Source of the DNA: Lepidonotus clava | Lineage: Eukaryota; Annelida; Polychaeta; Phyllodocida; Polynoidae | Direction: 5' to 3' | NCBI GenBank assembly: GCA_936440205.1 | Contig: OW387133.1 | Coordinates: forward strand, 70,990,374 to 71,054,373 | Length of the DNA stretch: 64,000 nucleotides | Shown: positions 46,585 through 58,674 of the stretch, piece after piece | Numbering within the stretch: the first letter of the stretch is position 1 | Layout of the letters: each line of letters begins with the position of its first letter | The notes under the pieces: model-generated | The model's input: the letters and a program-made list of their open reading frames with translations, nothing else | Databases searched by the model: none | Told to the model about the DNA's origin: nothing | Made by a program: the position numbers and the translations under genes

Positions 46585-48815
46585 ATGGTGGCTGCTCGGA
46601 CCTTGCCCATCGACACTTGGCTGAGGCCAAATGCTTTTAAGGAGCCCGTTAGAAAACGTCCAGGGGTAGGCATCAAAAGATGCATGAGTACGAGAGAGTA
46701 CAAGAAGCGTCTCGATCCGAGGGCACTATGGCCAAGGTCAAGAGACTTTGAGTCGAGGTTCAGGCTGACCCCTGAAATGGTCGAATTTCTTGCGGGGGAG
46801 TTCTACCGGAGCTCCGCCTACACGGTGGTGGGCGATGACCCAGACGGGCAGGGCCGTCCCATCCCAGTTTTCCATAAGGTTCTTATATTCTACACTATAT
46901 TGTATGATTTATTTCTTTATTTATTTAATCTTGCTAATATTATTTTATTAAAATGTTATAACTATCATAGTCTAAATCAATGACTTATTCAGTTTTTTTC
47001 ACATGCATTCAAATTTTTCTATCTATTCTATATTTATAATTATCAATTTTATTTGTTTTTTTTCTTGATTTTTTGACAGGTGTGTTTGGCGTTACGTTTC
47101 ATGGCTACTGGGGCGTCGTATTCGTGTATCAGAGATACCCAGGGCGGGTGCTCTAGATCTGCTATCTCCCGTGCAGTGTCAGCCTTCGTGTTATTCTTGG
47201 TTACAAGATCCAAGGATTACATCACGTTCCCCAAGGTATAACTTAGGTTTTCTCTTTTCTTAAATTTCCACTACAATAACAATGTTGCACATGAACATCT
47301 ATATCTTTAATATTGAATGAACAAAATACTGTGTTCAGAAACAACACTCTGTCTGTCGTGATTTTTTTTTTTTTTAAATATATATATTTCATATATTAAA
47401 TTCTATATGTGTGTGTTTTTTGTTTCTTTTTTAGGGTTACGCTATGCAGGAATCAGCCGTCCGGTTTGCTGAAAAGTTCAAGTTTGACACATGTCTGGGG
47501 TGTATTGATGGGACGTACATTCCCATTAAGAAGCCGGTGGACAACGAGCATGCGTACGTCTGCAGACATGGCTACCATGCTCTAAACACCTTGGTTTGTA
47601 ATGGATTTAATATTACCTTTAAGAAATACAGCACATAATACAATACATATATCAAAAACCAAATACATATAATATTCATACCTCGCTTACGAATTTTTCG
47701 CAAAACGTATAATTGCACAAAAAAAAATTATTTACCATTGTGTCGCATCTAATAGGTAGATTGGAATGTAAATTTCAGTTATCACTGTTTTCTGCCGAAT
47801 TCTCCTCAGGTGGTGACTGATGCTAAACAGAAATTCACATACGTTGAGAGCGGTACAGGCGGCAGTCACCATGACATGGCTGTGTTCGAGCTCTCCGACT
47901 TCGGCCAGCTTGTGACCCATACTGATCGCATGAAGAACTACTTTCTCCTGGCTGACAGTGGGTAAGTATATGACTGTGCCGTATACTAATTGCCCTACCT
48001 ACTACCACTTAAAATAACAATTTACTTTATTAATGTACCTTAAGGACTGTCTAAATATCTCTTTTCCAATATAGGGTTACTATTATTATGAATTACTTTG
48101 CTTTAAATTGTTCCGTATGCACCGTATGCAATTTAGTTAATTCTTTTCTTTCAGCTATGCCCTCACCCCACAACTTATGACGCCGTTTAAGGGGAAAGAT
48201 GTTGAGGCTCTCACGGACTGGGAAAGGCGTTACCAGCATAGGCACACGAGTGCGAGGAGTTCGGTGGAGAGGACCATCGGACAACTGAAGACTCGTTGGC
48301 GGTAAGTTTTTTTTTTTTTTTTGGGGGGGGGGGAGTTTTCCAATATTTACATAGTATTTCTTTTGTGTGTATTAATACAATATTCTTAATATGTTATAGT
48401 CTTAGAAAAATCTCAATCCGTGCTGTTATCCCTTCTCTGTACAGGTATATAATTATATTTAACTCACACATTTTACTTTTATATACTTTTCACGTACAGG
48501 TGCCTAGCGAAAAACGGAGGCGGTGTGGTCAAGATGGATCCCCTAGAGGCATCCATGCTCGTTCGTGCCTGCTGTGTACTTCACAACATGTGCGTAGACT
48601 GGGGGCTCAGGGCGCTCTGTCCCAAAGATGCTTACGACCCTGACATGGAAGAACGAATTCAGCGTCTTGCTGCAGCCCGTTTTCTCAAGGCTCTCCGTGA
48701 TGTTGGTGGTATTCCACCTCCTCCACGCAGGCGTCGTAAGCCTGACCAGTACAGGGCTGGAGTTAAACGAAGGAACGAGATCATGTACCGTTATTTCGGG
48801 GGCCCACGCCCATGA
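46585..48815 (+). CDS. Harbinger DDE transposase (HARBI1-like), 6 exons, intact
   Basis: Exons: 46585-46878, 47080-47235, 47435-47593, 47810-47961, 48155-48301, 48500-48815. Frame holds throughout: 1224 nt, 407 residues, TGA. It belongs to the DDE_Tnp_4 family, which cuts and pastes the element. The catalytic triad is visible: D175 in LGCIDGTYIPIKKP, D252 in YFLLADSGYALTP, E292 in SSVERTIGQLKTRWR. Between them lies SGTGGSHHDMAVFELS, and near the C-terminus the family signature ACCVLHNMCVDWG. The donors of exons 1 (AAG|GTTCTT) and 3 (TTG|GTTTGT) are weak but give the correct protein. Family members need a Myb-like partner for nuclear entry and end binding; that partner is the convergent gene. 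The Lys/Arg-rich C-terminus may aid nuclear import. Confidence 0.93.
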
Positions 48816-49032
48816 GTATCAACTCATAAAGTGCTTGTAATGTTCGATGAAGTCCAATCCATAATACGGAAATACGTAATGTTACTACTCAAGTGTGAGC
48901 ACCACATACGACTCTTGTAATCAATTCCATTCAATAATGTACTCCTCTGTCTAATATTATCTGAAAATTTTACTAGTTATGTGTGAGCACTGTCGAATCC
49001 TATGAACTGAGTATAAAGCAATTACAAATAGT

Positions 49033-49038
49033 AATAAA
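49033..49038 (+). other. Polyadenylation signal of the transposase
   Basis: AATAAA about 220 bases after the transposase stop. A minus-strand AATAAA at 49136-49141 lies only 100 bases further, in position to serve the convergent Myb-like gene (about 760 bases past its stop). Confidence 0.5.
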
Positions 49039-49189
49039 GTCTTTTGTTTTTTCCCTTTTTAATATGTGGTCATACTTACAAGCTAATTATCGAAAGAAAC
49101 ATAATAAATCTCAGATATAACTTTGAAAGTTAACTTTTATTCCAAAGTGAACGTCTCATCTCCTATAGGAAATAGTAACCGTGAAGCTA

Positions 49190-49380
49190 ATCTCAAAAAC
49201 TGCTGCTAAAGAAAAAATAAAAATCGTATCATCTCAAGTGAAAGTGAAGTATTACAACTTCAGCAACTTCAACTATTAATGCAATGCCATCTCCATAAAA
49301 ATACACAGCGTATCATCTTTAACGAAAGTGAAGTACAACAACTTCAGGAACTTTAACTATTGATATAATACCACAGTAAC
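49190..49380. repeat. Diverged direct duplication of about 95 bp
   Basis: Two adjacent blocks share CGTATCATCT..A(A/C)G.AAAGTGAAGTA.(T/A)ACAACTTCAG.AACTT.AACTATT. It lies between the two convergent Harbinger genes. Confidence 0.6.
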
Positions 49381-49536
49381 CAGTAAATCCAACAAGTATG
49401 TCTCAGCTGTTTCAAACGTCAGCTAATTTTAACCATGATTAATATGAACTTTCGTAAATTGGGAATTTACGATTCAACCATTACACTTGTGTGAATGGGC
49501 TCCTCACTTATCATACGCTATCGGTATTGGGGATTA

Positions 49537-49608
49537 TTGTTAACTTAGTAAGATTATTAACTGAGTAAGATTATTAACTGAGTAAGATTATTAACTGAGT
49601 AAGATTAC
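49537..49608. repeat. 18-bp tandem repeat, about 4 copies
   Basis: Units of TTAACTGAGTAAGATTAT in the non-coding gap between the convergent transposon genes. Copies are nearly identical. Confidence 0.85.
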
Positions 49609-49901
49609 TACTATTTATCGAATCACTTTAGTAAATAGTTAATGATAAGAAGCTGCACAAATAGCAACCTAATTATACCCTCAATAATACTAGCGATTTT
49701 TTTTCTCCTCCTCCCTCTCCTAATAAAAAAAAAAAACCAACACGAGCATACACCACGCACCAAGCAAAGCACACAAATAAATGTATATGTGGTCATACTC
49801 TAATGTATAGAGAACGCAGTTTAAACTGTTTAAAACAGAACAAACATTTTGAATTAAAAACAACGATCGGTAAATGTCAGTACACTTGTCTAGTCCACTT
49901 T

Positions 49902-52900
49902 TTAGTCATAGTTCTTCTTCTTCCTCAACCTAGTAGACCTTCTAGATGCAGTGCTTGCATCACTGTCGGTTGCTTCAACCGTCGCTCCATCTAGATTCTG
50001 TAATTGGTCTAGCATTTCTTTTGTCACGTAGCAGATGTTATAGTTCTGCAGTTGATGTTCATCTACTACTACCCGTCCTTCTTGTACAATTCTTCTCGCT
50101 GTATCTTCGTTGATAGGCTCATACGGCCCTACAGCTAGTGTAGGGTTGGTTTCATGCTGCACCTCCTCAGTATTCTGCACGAGCACTTGTCCTTCTGTAG
50201 GCTCTTGCGTTTTCTGCTGAGTGTCATAGATTTTTGCATCAAGGGCAGGAAGGAAGCCTCCCAGTGATCTAGGTTTTTTATTCCTTCGTTTTTTTTCTTC
50301 TTCAACCTCTTGTGCCGTTTGGGGTATGTTGAATATGACGGGTTCTGGAGCAGAACTACGTTTTTTTTTACTGTTTGTAGCAGTGTTCCCGCTCAGTAGT
50401 TCGGCTTCTGTCGGCTCTTGTCTACTCTCCTCATTGTTCACTGTACCCACACTGACGCCTGCAGAACTATCGTTAGTTAGACTGCTTTTCGGTGTCTTCT
50501 CTTCCCCATCATCCTTCTCCTCCTTTATTTCCGTAGACGGTATAAAAACACCTTTTTGTGGGACTTTCTTTGTCATCTTTCTTGGTGGGAGTTTCTTTTG
50601 TATTTTCTTTGTGACTTTCTTTGTCACTTTCTGTGGGCTTTTCTTTTGCATTTTCTTTGGTATTTTCCTTGGGGGTGTGGCATATTCTTGCGAATCTTCG
50701 GTGTCTGACTTTATGAAACCGCCAGGTAGTCTTCGTGATCTGCTGCTGGTTACTGCTATGGGAGAAGGTTTAACTCCTGCTGCTGGTGATGCTGACTGCT
50801 GAACTGAGAAGGAGCTCTTCAGCTTCGTATATGCACCCGGGCAATTAGACTCCCCAGAGTCATCCCCCTCAAATAAGTTCATTATGTCGTTGTACTGAGC
50901 TGTTGTTGGCCACTTAGTGTTGTCCGTGAAGGTCACTATATGAGGACTTTCTTGTTCAGTTGACAGAAGGGGGAGTTGAGTGTATGCCTTGTTAGCATTG
51001 TACGATTCAGAAGCAGCAACGGTTTCTACCGTGTTCTGCTGATTAGACGGAGGGATGTACTGGGTTTCCTCTGTATCGTACATAGTATTACTTTCAACTA
51101 CTGTATCAGGCATATCGGAAGCGTTATCATTGGACGGAGGCATGTACTGGATTTGAGTAGACTGTGTTTCCTCTGTACCGTCCATAGTACTAGTTTCCCC
51201 TCCTGTCTCAGGCATATCTACAGCGTCCTCCTGATTATACGGATGGGTGCGCTGAGTTGGGTGACTGGTACTCTCAGAAACTGCTGGCTGAGTATCATGT
51301 CCTGGGTGATGTGGAGAAGGCTCATGTAGAGTGTCTGCAGTTGTCTTCTCACGGTCGCACTCAGTTCGAGAGGCAACAGTGTGAGTATCATCTACTTCGT
51401 GATCTTCACTAGGCTCATGTTGAATGTCAGTTGTATTCTGAGGGTGGCACTCAGTTCGAGAGGCAACAGTGTCAGTGTTAGGGATTGTAGAAGTACATTC
51501 CGTGACAGCACCGGCGGATGATCTAGCAGTAGTTGCCGTCTCGGTTACCACTGTACGTACAGAAGGGGCTTGGGTTACACTAGGAATCTCACCCCCCCTA
51601 GTGGTGGTGATACTTCCTAACACGACCGGTTCGTAAGATGACCTTGTTCCATCTCCTATCATCGCCAGTACATTCGGTGATGCTGAAATGTTGCAAGTGC
51701 ATAAGATAAGTAAATGCTAAAATACAGTTTACGAAATATACCTATAACATTAAATAACATGTAAGTAACATTACATTTGCACAACCTTATATGAACTTTG
51801 TATTTCATTTCTTCATCCTATTGTTTATTGACGTACCATATAATCTTTTCATTTCTTCCTCGCGTTACAGTGTAGAGAAGTTTTACACCTTACTACCATA
51901 TGTGTGCGAATTTTTATAATCATCATTTATTAGTACTTGTAAGAGTGTGAGAACTTTTTAAAATCTAAACTCACGGAATAGAAAAACTGGCTTGTTTATT
52001 GCACTGTGTGTGAGGTCCTGCGTATCATACTGTGACCCGATCGATTTCTTTGGGGTCATGTCGGTTGAGACTCCCCTTGATATACGTATGACCTGCATTC
52101 TCTCTATTTGGTCATTTACTTCTTTACGGAGATCTTGCATGTTCTGTGTGTTCTCATCGAGTTTGGTTTTCAGTTGTAGGCATGTACTCTTTACACTGAA
52201 CACAGTATTTTCCAGTTCACCGACCCTCTTGCTGACTCCATCGCATTTGTTGGAGCATGTTGTAAGCGATCCCCGTACACGGTGCATTTCGTGGTCTATT
52301 TTCTCTTCTACAGCTATGCCCATGTCGTTTATTTCTAAAAGAAAATAAAATATATAAAGATAAGCTCATACTGTATATTCACATATTGAATACTAATATT
52401 GAATATTGATAGTCAGGTCACATACAATTCGAATAAGTATAGTAAAATTTAAGTACCTCACATTCTTCTAAATGTTAGTTATCAACGTTCATTATATAGA
52501 TAATACTTTATTATATTAACTCACTTTTCCTTATCGACCGTTCCATAGCCTGTAGGTGGTCGGTAGTATCGTTTAACAGTTGTGATGTGAGCCTTGTCAT
52601 CGTGACAGTAGAGGAGGCAGGTTGGTGTGGTGCCTGAGTAACTACACGAACAGGTACTTCTTGTGGAATAGGCTGCACTACAGCAGGTACAGAGCTTTGC
52701 TGGACTACAGCAGCAGGTACAGAGCTTTGCTGCACTACAGCAGCAGGTACAGAGCTTGGCACCTCTGAAAAAAACAAAAGAAATAACTTACTTAACCATT
52801 GTTTATATCTTCTTCTATTCACCTACATTCACACATTAGGTATACCCTCTACCTTTCTCATCAATTGTATTACGAATCAAGACAGATCGGTGTATGTTCT

Positions 52901-55900
52901 ATTATTGGCTGGGGGCTCTATGATTCGTTGTAAATGTGTGTATGTCAAGAATGGAAGGGCTATGTTTGTGGCTAAACAGGGATGGGACTGTGAATAATAT
53001 GTCATGAGTGCCGTACAGTCATATGAATAAATTAAAAAATAAATAATTATACCTACCACTGGCCACTGGAATTATCGGAGCAACCTTCTCTCCTTCCTTG
53101 TCTTTCCCATCATCATTATGAAGGTCTGTTCCCTCGATTAGTTGTGCGACAGGAGCTGAATATTTAAATTGTGTAAGAAAATTACATTATTTCAAAGTTA
53201 ATGCAATGAACATAAAACATGGTTTCTATTATACTAAAATGATCATACTGAGGTGATGGCGTCGTTGCTCTTACGAAAATGAAAAATTCGCCCCGCTCGA
53301 GAATTGAACCCGGGTCGCTGGCATGAAAACACCAACATATTCTATTTGCTATACAGGTCGTATCTCAGTATTTACAGTGACACAGCAGTGCTAAGAAGGA
53401 GGATTGAGAGATCAGAGGGAGTTCAAGTTTCCTCTTTTTAACTAATTCCCGGTGGTCTAGTGGTTAGGGTGTTGGACTAGCACTCCGCGGAATTAGTATT
53501 CGAGTCCCGGCGCGGACCTAATTCGGCTTTTCATTTTTCGTCAACGCAATGTCTTTGTGAAGGTAAACCGCTGTGGAGACGGAGGTTACGCTATATATAC
53601 CTCCGAGGCGCCAGCCGAGCAGGTATATATAGCGTAACAGATGCAGCTTAGAAAGGCTTGATGGGGCTAGAAAGATGGGGGGTAAGAGATGCAGCTTAGA
53701 AAGGCTTGATGGGGCTAGAAAGGCTAGAAAGGAAACACGTTACAGATGCAGCTTAGAAAGGCTTGATGCAGAATGCAGCGTGCCCGTTTGGGGGTCATTC
53801 TGCAACATGATGCTCTCGTGAATTACAGTGAATTGTAACCTCAGTTATCAGTTTTGGTGCGGAGGGTGATTCGCTGCAGAGTATAAAAGTTAAATAATGT
53901 AGGTACATTTATATAGTATACCTACCAGTAGATTTTTTGCCTCCATTCTTTACAGATGTTTTCTTTCCCCCTTCACCTACTTCTACGGGTTCAGCAACTT
54001 TTGACGCGGCATCTGAATAAATCATACACTGTCTAAGTACTACATGTATAAAAAATATCGGCAATTCGTATAATGTATCTATCACAGCAGTAATAAATAT
54101 TCAAGAGATATATGAATGAAAGTAGTGTTAAGTTTATTTACAAGGGAAACAAGTTAAGTATAATTATATACCTAGTTAGTTACTTGAGGGGCTGATTAAA
54201 TGATTGTCTATAAATAAATTCCTATCAATAATACGAGTTAAGTACCTTTCGTATACACCAAGCGCCGCCTAGATTTACTAGGCTCGTCTTCAACAGGTTC
54301 TGAGGTACTTGTGTCGTTTTCAACGGGGGGAGCGCTTATTTGATGGAGTATCTCAGTGATAGACTGGTATGGCATGGACTCATCCGTACTCTCCACTGCT
54401 GCGCTCTTCTCTGCTAGACGTGGACTACGTCTCACCAGAACTGTATCTGAAATAAAAGTAAGGGAAACTCAGTAACATAATAAAGTTTTATTTACTTGTA
54501 CTTGTGACCTTCTGTTCTTTCTCAATGTTAAACTTGTATATATTTTTAAAGAAATATTTTAATGTTTCAATTAGTGCACTTCTACCATAATAATTATATA
54601 GCTTAATATATTCTCTGTATATTTTTTTGGATGAATAACGGCGGGTCTCTAGACATATACGATGTTTACGCTTCAGCTTTCAATAAATGAGTGTGCTTAC
54701 CACCAGACGTATCAGGGTTTACAGTCTCATCAGCGGATGCTTGTTGGAGAGACTGTATTCTAGGACTACGTCTGATTTTCTTCGGATTGTTTTCCTGTGT
54801 ATCGTCGTCACTGATGACCGTCACATCCTCGTCTTGTGTGGTACTTGGTTTCTTGTCAGAGCGCTTCAGCTTCAGTCCTAATTTTTAAAAAAATACAAAA
54901 AAAACCCAGATACAACAACACGTAACTAACAAGGTATATAATTCCGGAACTTTGAAATATAAACTTTTATGAAAGCAGCTCACAAATTTGGGGACATCTA
55001 TTGCTATTAGAGTTAATGTACGACAACTCACAGTGCATAGCTGCGTCTTTAAATACGGGTTACATAATTAAAATGAGTACACACTTTTCTTGTCTTTTTT
55101 AGGGGGCTCTTTATCCTTTTCTTCCTCCACATCTTCTTCTCCACTAGTGGACGCCTCACCGTCCTCTACCGTTTTCTCCGTACTCCTGGCTGTAATGAAA
55201 GAATGTTTTATAATTAAGGAAAGTTTTATATATTTTTTTCATTCATGCGTGTATCATTGATTGGAGAAATAACTTAAAATTACTATGCTTTTTAACTGTG
55301 GATAGAATGTATTATCACGGTGCGTTTTACGGTTCTTTACCTTGATTACATGACGGAAATTAGCACATACTAATAAAGTAGTTTTTTGTTTTACAAAATC
55401 ACTTACGTTGTGAATCTTCAGGTTCATCAGAGTTTCTTGTCTTGTTTGAATCGTACCCAGAGAGGGTGAAGTCGTGCTTCCCTATACCTTGAATACAAGA
55501 AATGAAGTGCAAATTTTCAGATATTATCGAATAGCAACTGAAGCAAGTCAGTTAGGTCTAGAACTTACTGAGTTAATATTATAATACGAATATTTTCGTA
55601 AATTTTTGGGGAGGTCATCGTGGCTATTCCTGCGCTAGGCCTAAGCTTGTTAATGAACCCATGTGTCTAACCGACTGCGCCACGGAGATTCAGTTAAAAA
55701 GAGGAAACTTGAACTCCCTCTGGTCTCTACTGATGTACGTGGGGGCGCGCGGGCAGCCTGGGTTCGATTCCCCGGAACGGTGAAGCTTTGTCTTTTAATA
55801 CCTTTGCTTTTTCTTTATCGAATGGTGGGGCAGTTGACGAAAATGAAAAAGATATGAGTGGGATTTGATAAGCTAGCGATATGCGGTTGACGAAAATGCG

Positions 55901-58674
55901 GTTGACGAAAATGAAAAAGATATCTTTGCGGGGCCGGGGAATTGAACCCAGGTCGCTGGCATGAGAATACAACCACCGGACAGACCAGAGGAAGTTGAAG
56001 TTCTCTCTTTCTAACTGAGTCTCCGTGGCGCAGTCGGTTAGACGTTGAACTGCTGCCTCGTTGATTCAGTTATCGAATACCACTTGTATCTTTTCATTTT
56101 CGTCGCGCCTGCTGCTGGTTTGCGCTGATACGCGATATAAGTTCTTGTCCACCTTACCCATTCACCCATAGAGACCAAGCTTCACCGAGTCGCGGAATTG
56201 AACCCCAGCCGCCCCCACGTACATCAGTAGAGACCAGAGGGAGTTAAAGTTTTCTGTTTTTAACTGAGTCGCCGTGGCGCAGACGTTCAACTGCTGCCTC
56301 GTTGATTCAGTGAATCCCACTCACATCTGTTCATTTTCGTCAGAGTATTGTATAATACATATATTCGTAAACCGCATATTCTCTGAGACGGGCGCAACTG
56401 GTCCTCTGCTGATGTTGTGTTAAAACCAAATTGGGAAATATAGAAGCGTGGTGGTGAACATAACGCTGTAATAAATCTCTCAGCCTATATATACAATTGA
56501 TCTGTCCCCCTCTGTCCTTAGTTACAGTCACTCATGCACCGTATCTTGAGAACCATCTTCTGTTGTGTGATATCGGCATAGATAGGGGGAGCTTTCAAAT
56601 ATCTTTAAGATGCTGCATGACTTGTGTATTTAACTTACCATACTTCTTCTCCTGTACGTCTACCTCCTTCTTCATGCCTTTCTTGAACTGCTCTTTAGTT
56701 GCTTTCTGTTTGGCTTTTCCCTCCTTAATTTTCTCTAACATGTCAGCAGAGGTGTTTGCATCATCGTGGTCGACTTGAAACGTCTCAGCACCGGGGATAA
56801 CTGTAAGAAAGTACGGCTAATGAATAGTATAGGTGCTTGTTTATTCATCAAACTCAGTGTAACTCACAATTAACTACATATGAAACTTAGTCTAGGAATT
56901 TTATTTTTTCGCATTATAATGTTAAGACAACACTGCTCGTAAATCATAACCAACTCATTACATGGTATATGGTGTACTTAGACGTTTTTCTAATTTTAAC
57001 ATGGTACAAGTATTTATACGAATATAATACTTACTACCACATACCGCCTCTCCATGGAAAGCCAGGCACATCAGCTCGCATAGCTTAAATTCCTCTTTGT
57101 AGCCGCCAGCTGCCCCGGTAGTCCCATACTTCTTTGTTATGTCTCGAGCCTGATATTAAAATTTATGTAATCATTGTTTTTTTATGTATTTCTTTCTACA
57201 AATTATTTATGTTTTAATTAAATACTGTACTAGTAATATGTACCGTGAATTATAAAGTTCAAGTTTAAAGCTATAAGAGACTTCTAGTGTCCAGTACCTA
57301 CACTTATTTTAAGATATTTTGAAACAGTTTCTGTTTTTTTTAAATCGGACGTTGCTGCCACGTTAAGTTAGTTATCATTTAAAGTTTTTTTTTGTGAAAC
57401 TAATGGAAAAATTCTCACCTTTCCCTTCACAATGGACTTGTGATCACCAAATTTTCCAAAGACCTGATACACTTTACGGTTCATTCCCCCGATAGCGTTG
57501 ACTTTCCTCGTTATTATTTTCCATGCTGTCCTTCTCTTTGCTTCTCTTTCCGTTCTCAGCTTGGCCGTGATAATACCTACGACGTCACTTCTACTGAAAT
57601 ACAAATTAGAATATGAATATACGATTAGTTTGGTTATAAAGAAATACATGGAAAATAGCAAAGTAAGAAATTAAATACTGACTTGTATGATGGTCACATA
57701 CTTGTGTACATTATCTATTTGATAGATATAAATAAAATAGTATGGTTATTGTGCCATTTCAAAAGTAATACATGTAGATTAGTAATAAAAACTTTGTGTA
57801 TGTAGTCGACTTATATATAGTTAATAAGTTGTTCGTATATATGAAGCATGAAGTGAAATAGTCGTAAAAATTCTCAGCACCTGAACGTAGCTGCAACACG
57901 GTACATTTCTTCCAGCTCCTCATCTTTCCAATTACCGCCCTTGGGTTCTGGAGCTCTTTCCTCATTAGGTAGCCACGAAGCCTTTTTCTTGTGAGCACTG
58001 GAAGGAGGAACCTCCTGTTCATCCTGTGCCTGCTGTATAGGAGAAACGGGAGGTTCTTGTGCCTTTTGTTTAGTTTTTTTCTGTCCTTTCTTCTTTTGGG
58101 TTGTGGGAGTTGAGGTCGAGGTAGTAGCAGTGAAACTTAACTTTGTCTGTTTAGTTGTCTTCTTCGTAGTTACCGGTTTTTTTGTAGCTGTGGATGTTGA
58201 TGGAGTCGGCTCTGAAGGTACAGGTGCTTTCTTTTTCACAATTTTTTTGGTAGGCTTTTTCTTCTTCTTTATGCTAGGGAGAGTTGAAGTGGAAGTGTCA
58301 GCAGGAGTTGTGGTGTCCACGATGTTTATAACCTCTGAAACCTCTGAAACCTGTGAAAGGTCCGATTCATTGGCTGTGGTAGTAGGCATCTCATGTTCCT
58401 TCTTCTTTGAACTGGTTTTTTTAACCTGCTTTTTTTCAACTTTTGTGGTGGCTGTTTTTTTTGTTTTTTTCCCGGCCTCCTTCTCTTTCTGTCTCTCTTT
58501 ATCTCTCTTGTTCTGTACCTCTTCCATAAGTTCCTTGAGTTTATCGCGCTGTTGTTTTGGTATGAGAGGGTTAGTAATCAATGAATCTAACTCCGCCCCT
58601 TTGCTGTCGTCACTGAGTTGCTCCTCTTCCTCACTGCTGGAGATACTTTCAGCTTTCTTCTTCTTACGCGGCAT
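49902..58674 (-). CDS. Giant Harbinger-encoded Myb/SANT-like protein, 13 exons, 1458 residues
   Basis: Exons: 57881-58674, 57419-57593, 57035-57149, 56639-56800, 55407-55487, 55085-55189, 54701-54877, 54246-54446, 53926-54012, 53057-53155, 52525-52764, 51975-52334, 49902-51682. All joins are GT-AG and in frame: 4377 nt. Residues 1-245 are Lys/Ser/Thr-rich and disordered. About 248-335 is a Myb/SANT-like domain (PF13873 type): NWKDEELEEMY, TAWKIITRKVNAIGGMNRKV, FGKFGDHKSIVKGKARDI. Next come a charged helix (exon 4), VTVISDDD at 496-503 (SUMO-interaction-like), two RRSPR motifs (513-517, 542-546), three SSVPAAVVQQ repeats (exon 11), a probable coiled coil (about 750-830), and a 593-residue Thr/Ser/Glu- and Lys-rich tail ending RRSTRLRKKK. 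Known partners bind termini and import the transposase. Exons 4-12 are all symmetric phase 1-1. Exon joins are inferred, not from transcripts. Confidence 0.86.
52660..52764 (-). repeat. 30-bp coding minisatellite, 3 copies
   Basis: Within exon 11 of the Myb-like gene, three consecutive 30-base units encode SSVPAAVVQQ (the last one shortened to SSVPAVVQ). The unit is a multiple of three, so the frame is kept. Confidence 0.9.
53272..53545. repeat. tRNA-like head-to-head dimer, copy A
   Basis: Left half, minus strand: box-B-like GGGTTCAATTC. Right half, plus strand: TCCCGGTGGTCTAGTGG (box A) and ATTCGAGTCCCGG (box B). They share the spacer AGATCAGAGGGAGTTCAAGT (and on to TTTTTAACT) and are bounded by CGAAAATGAAAAA and TTTTTCATTTTCG-type tails. 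The acceptor stem does not pair fully, so it is not a working tRNA. It lies in the intron between exons 9 and 10 of the Myb-like gene. Confidence 0.7.
53585..53638. repeat. Perfect 18-bp inverted repeat
   Basis: GTTACGCTATATATACCT (53585-53602) and its exact inverse at 53621-53638 enclose an 18-base GC-rich loop. The hairpin lies right before a short tandem repeat in a Myb-like gene intron. Confidence 0.92.
53637..53770. repeat. Tandem repeat, three units
   Basis: Three irregular units (about 50 bp) built on GATGCAGCTTAGAAAGGCTTGATG, with GGGGCTAGAAAG between them. They follow the 18-bp hairpin in the intron between exons 9 and 10. Confidence 0.85.
55666..55800. repeat. tRNA-like head-to-head dimer, copy B (inverted)
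   Basis: Minus strand: ATCTCCGTGGCGCAGTCGG (box A, tRNA-Arg-like). Plus strand: CTGGGTTCGATTCCCCGG (box B). The same spacer as copies A, C and D lies between them in reverse orientation (about 55692-55728). Outer tails not seen. Confidence 0.65.
55902..56104. repeat. tRNA-like head-to-head dimer, copy C
   Basis: Starts TTGACGAAAATGAAAAAGAT and ends with the inverse, ATCTTTTCATTTTCGTC. The minus half has GGGTTCAATTCCCCGG; the plus half has GTCTCCGTGGCGCAGTCGG followed by a decayed box B. Spacer at about 55982-56018. Confidence 0.7.
56178..56341. repeat. tRNA-like head-to-head dimer, copy D
   Basis: Minus half with GGGGTTCAATTCCGCG, spacer at about 56229-56266, plus half GTCGCCGTGGCGCAGACG with a decayed 3' half, right tail TTCATTTTCGTC. 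In the same intron (between exons 4 and 5) as copies B and C. Confidence 0.65.

Noticed and set aside
50326-51329. Plus-strand ORFs of 117-158 codons within 49902-51682
   Set aside because: Antisense shadows of the last exon of the Myb-like gene; hydrophobic Phe/Ser-rich composition is what the complement of Lys/Glu-rich codons produces.
53440-53520. A functional tRNA gene
   Set aside because: Box A and B words are present but the acceptor stem does not pair and the sequence is one half of a repeated dimer, so it is a tRNA-derived repeat.
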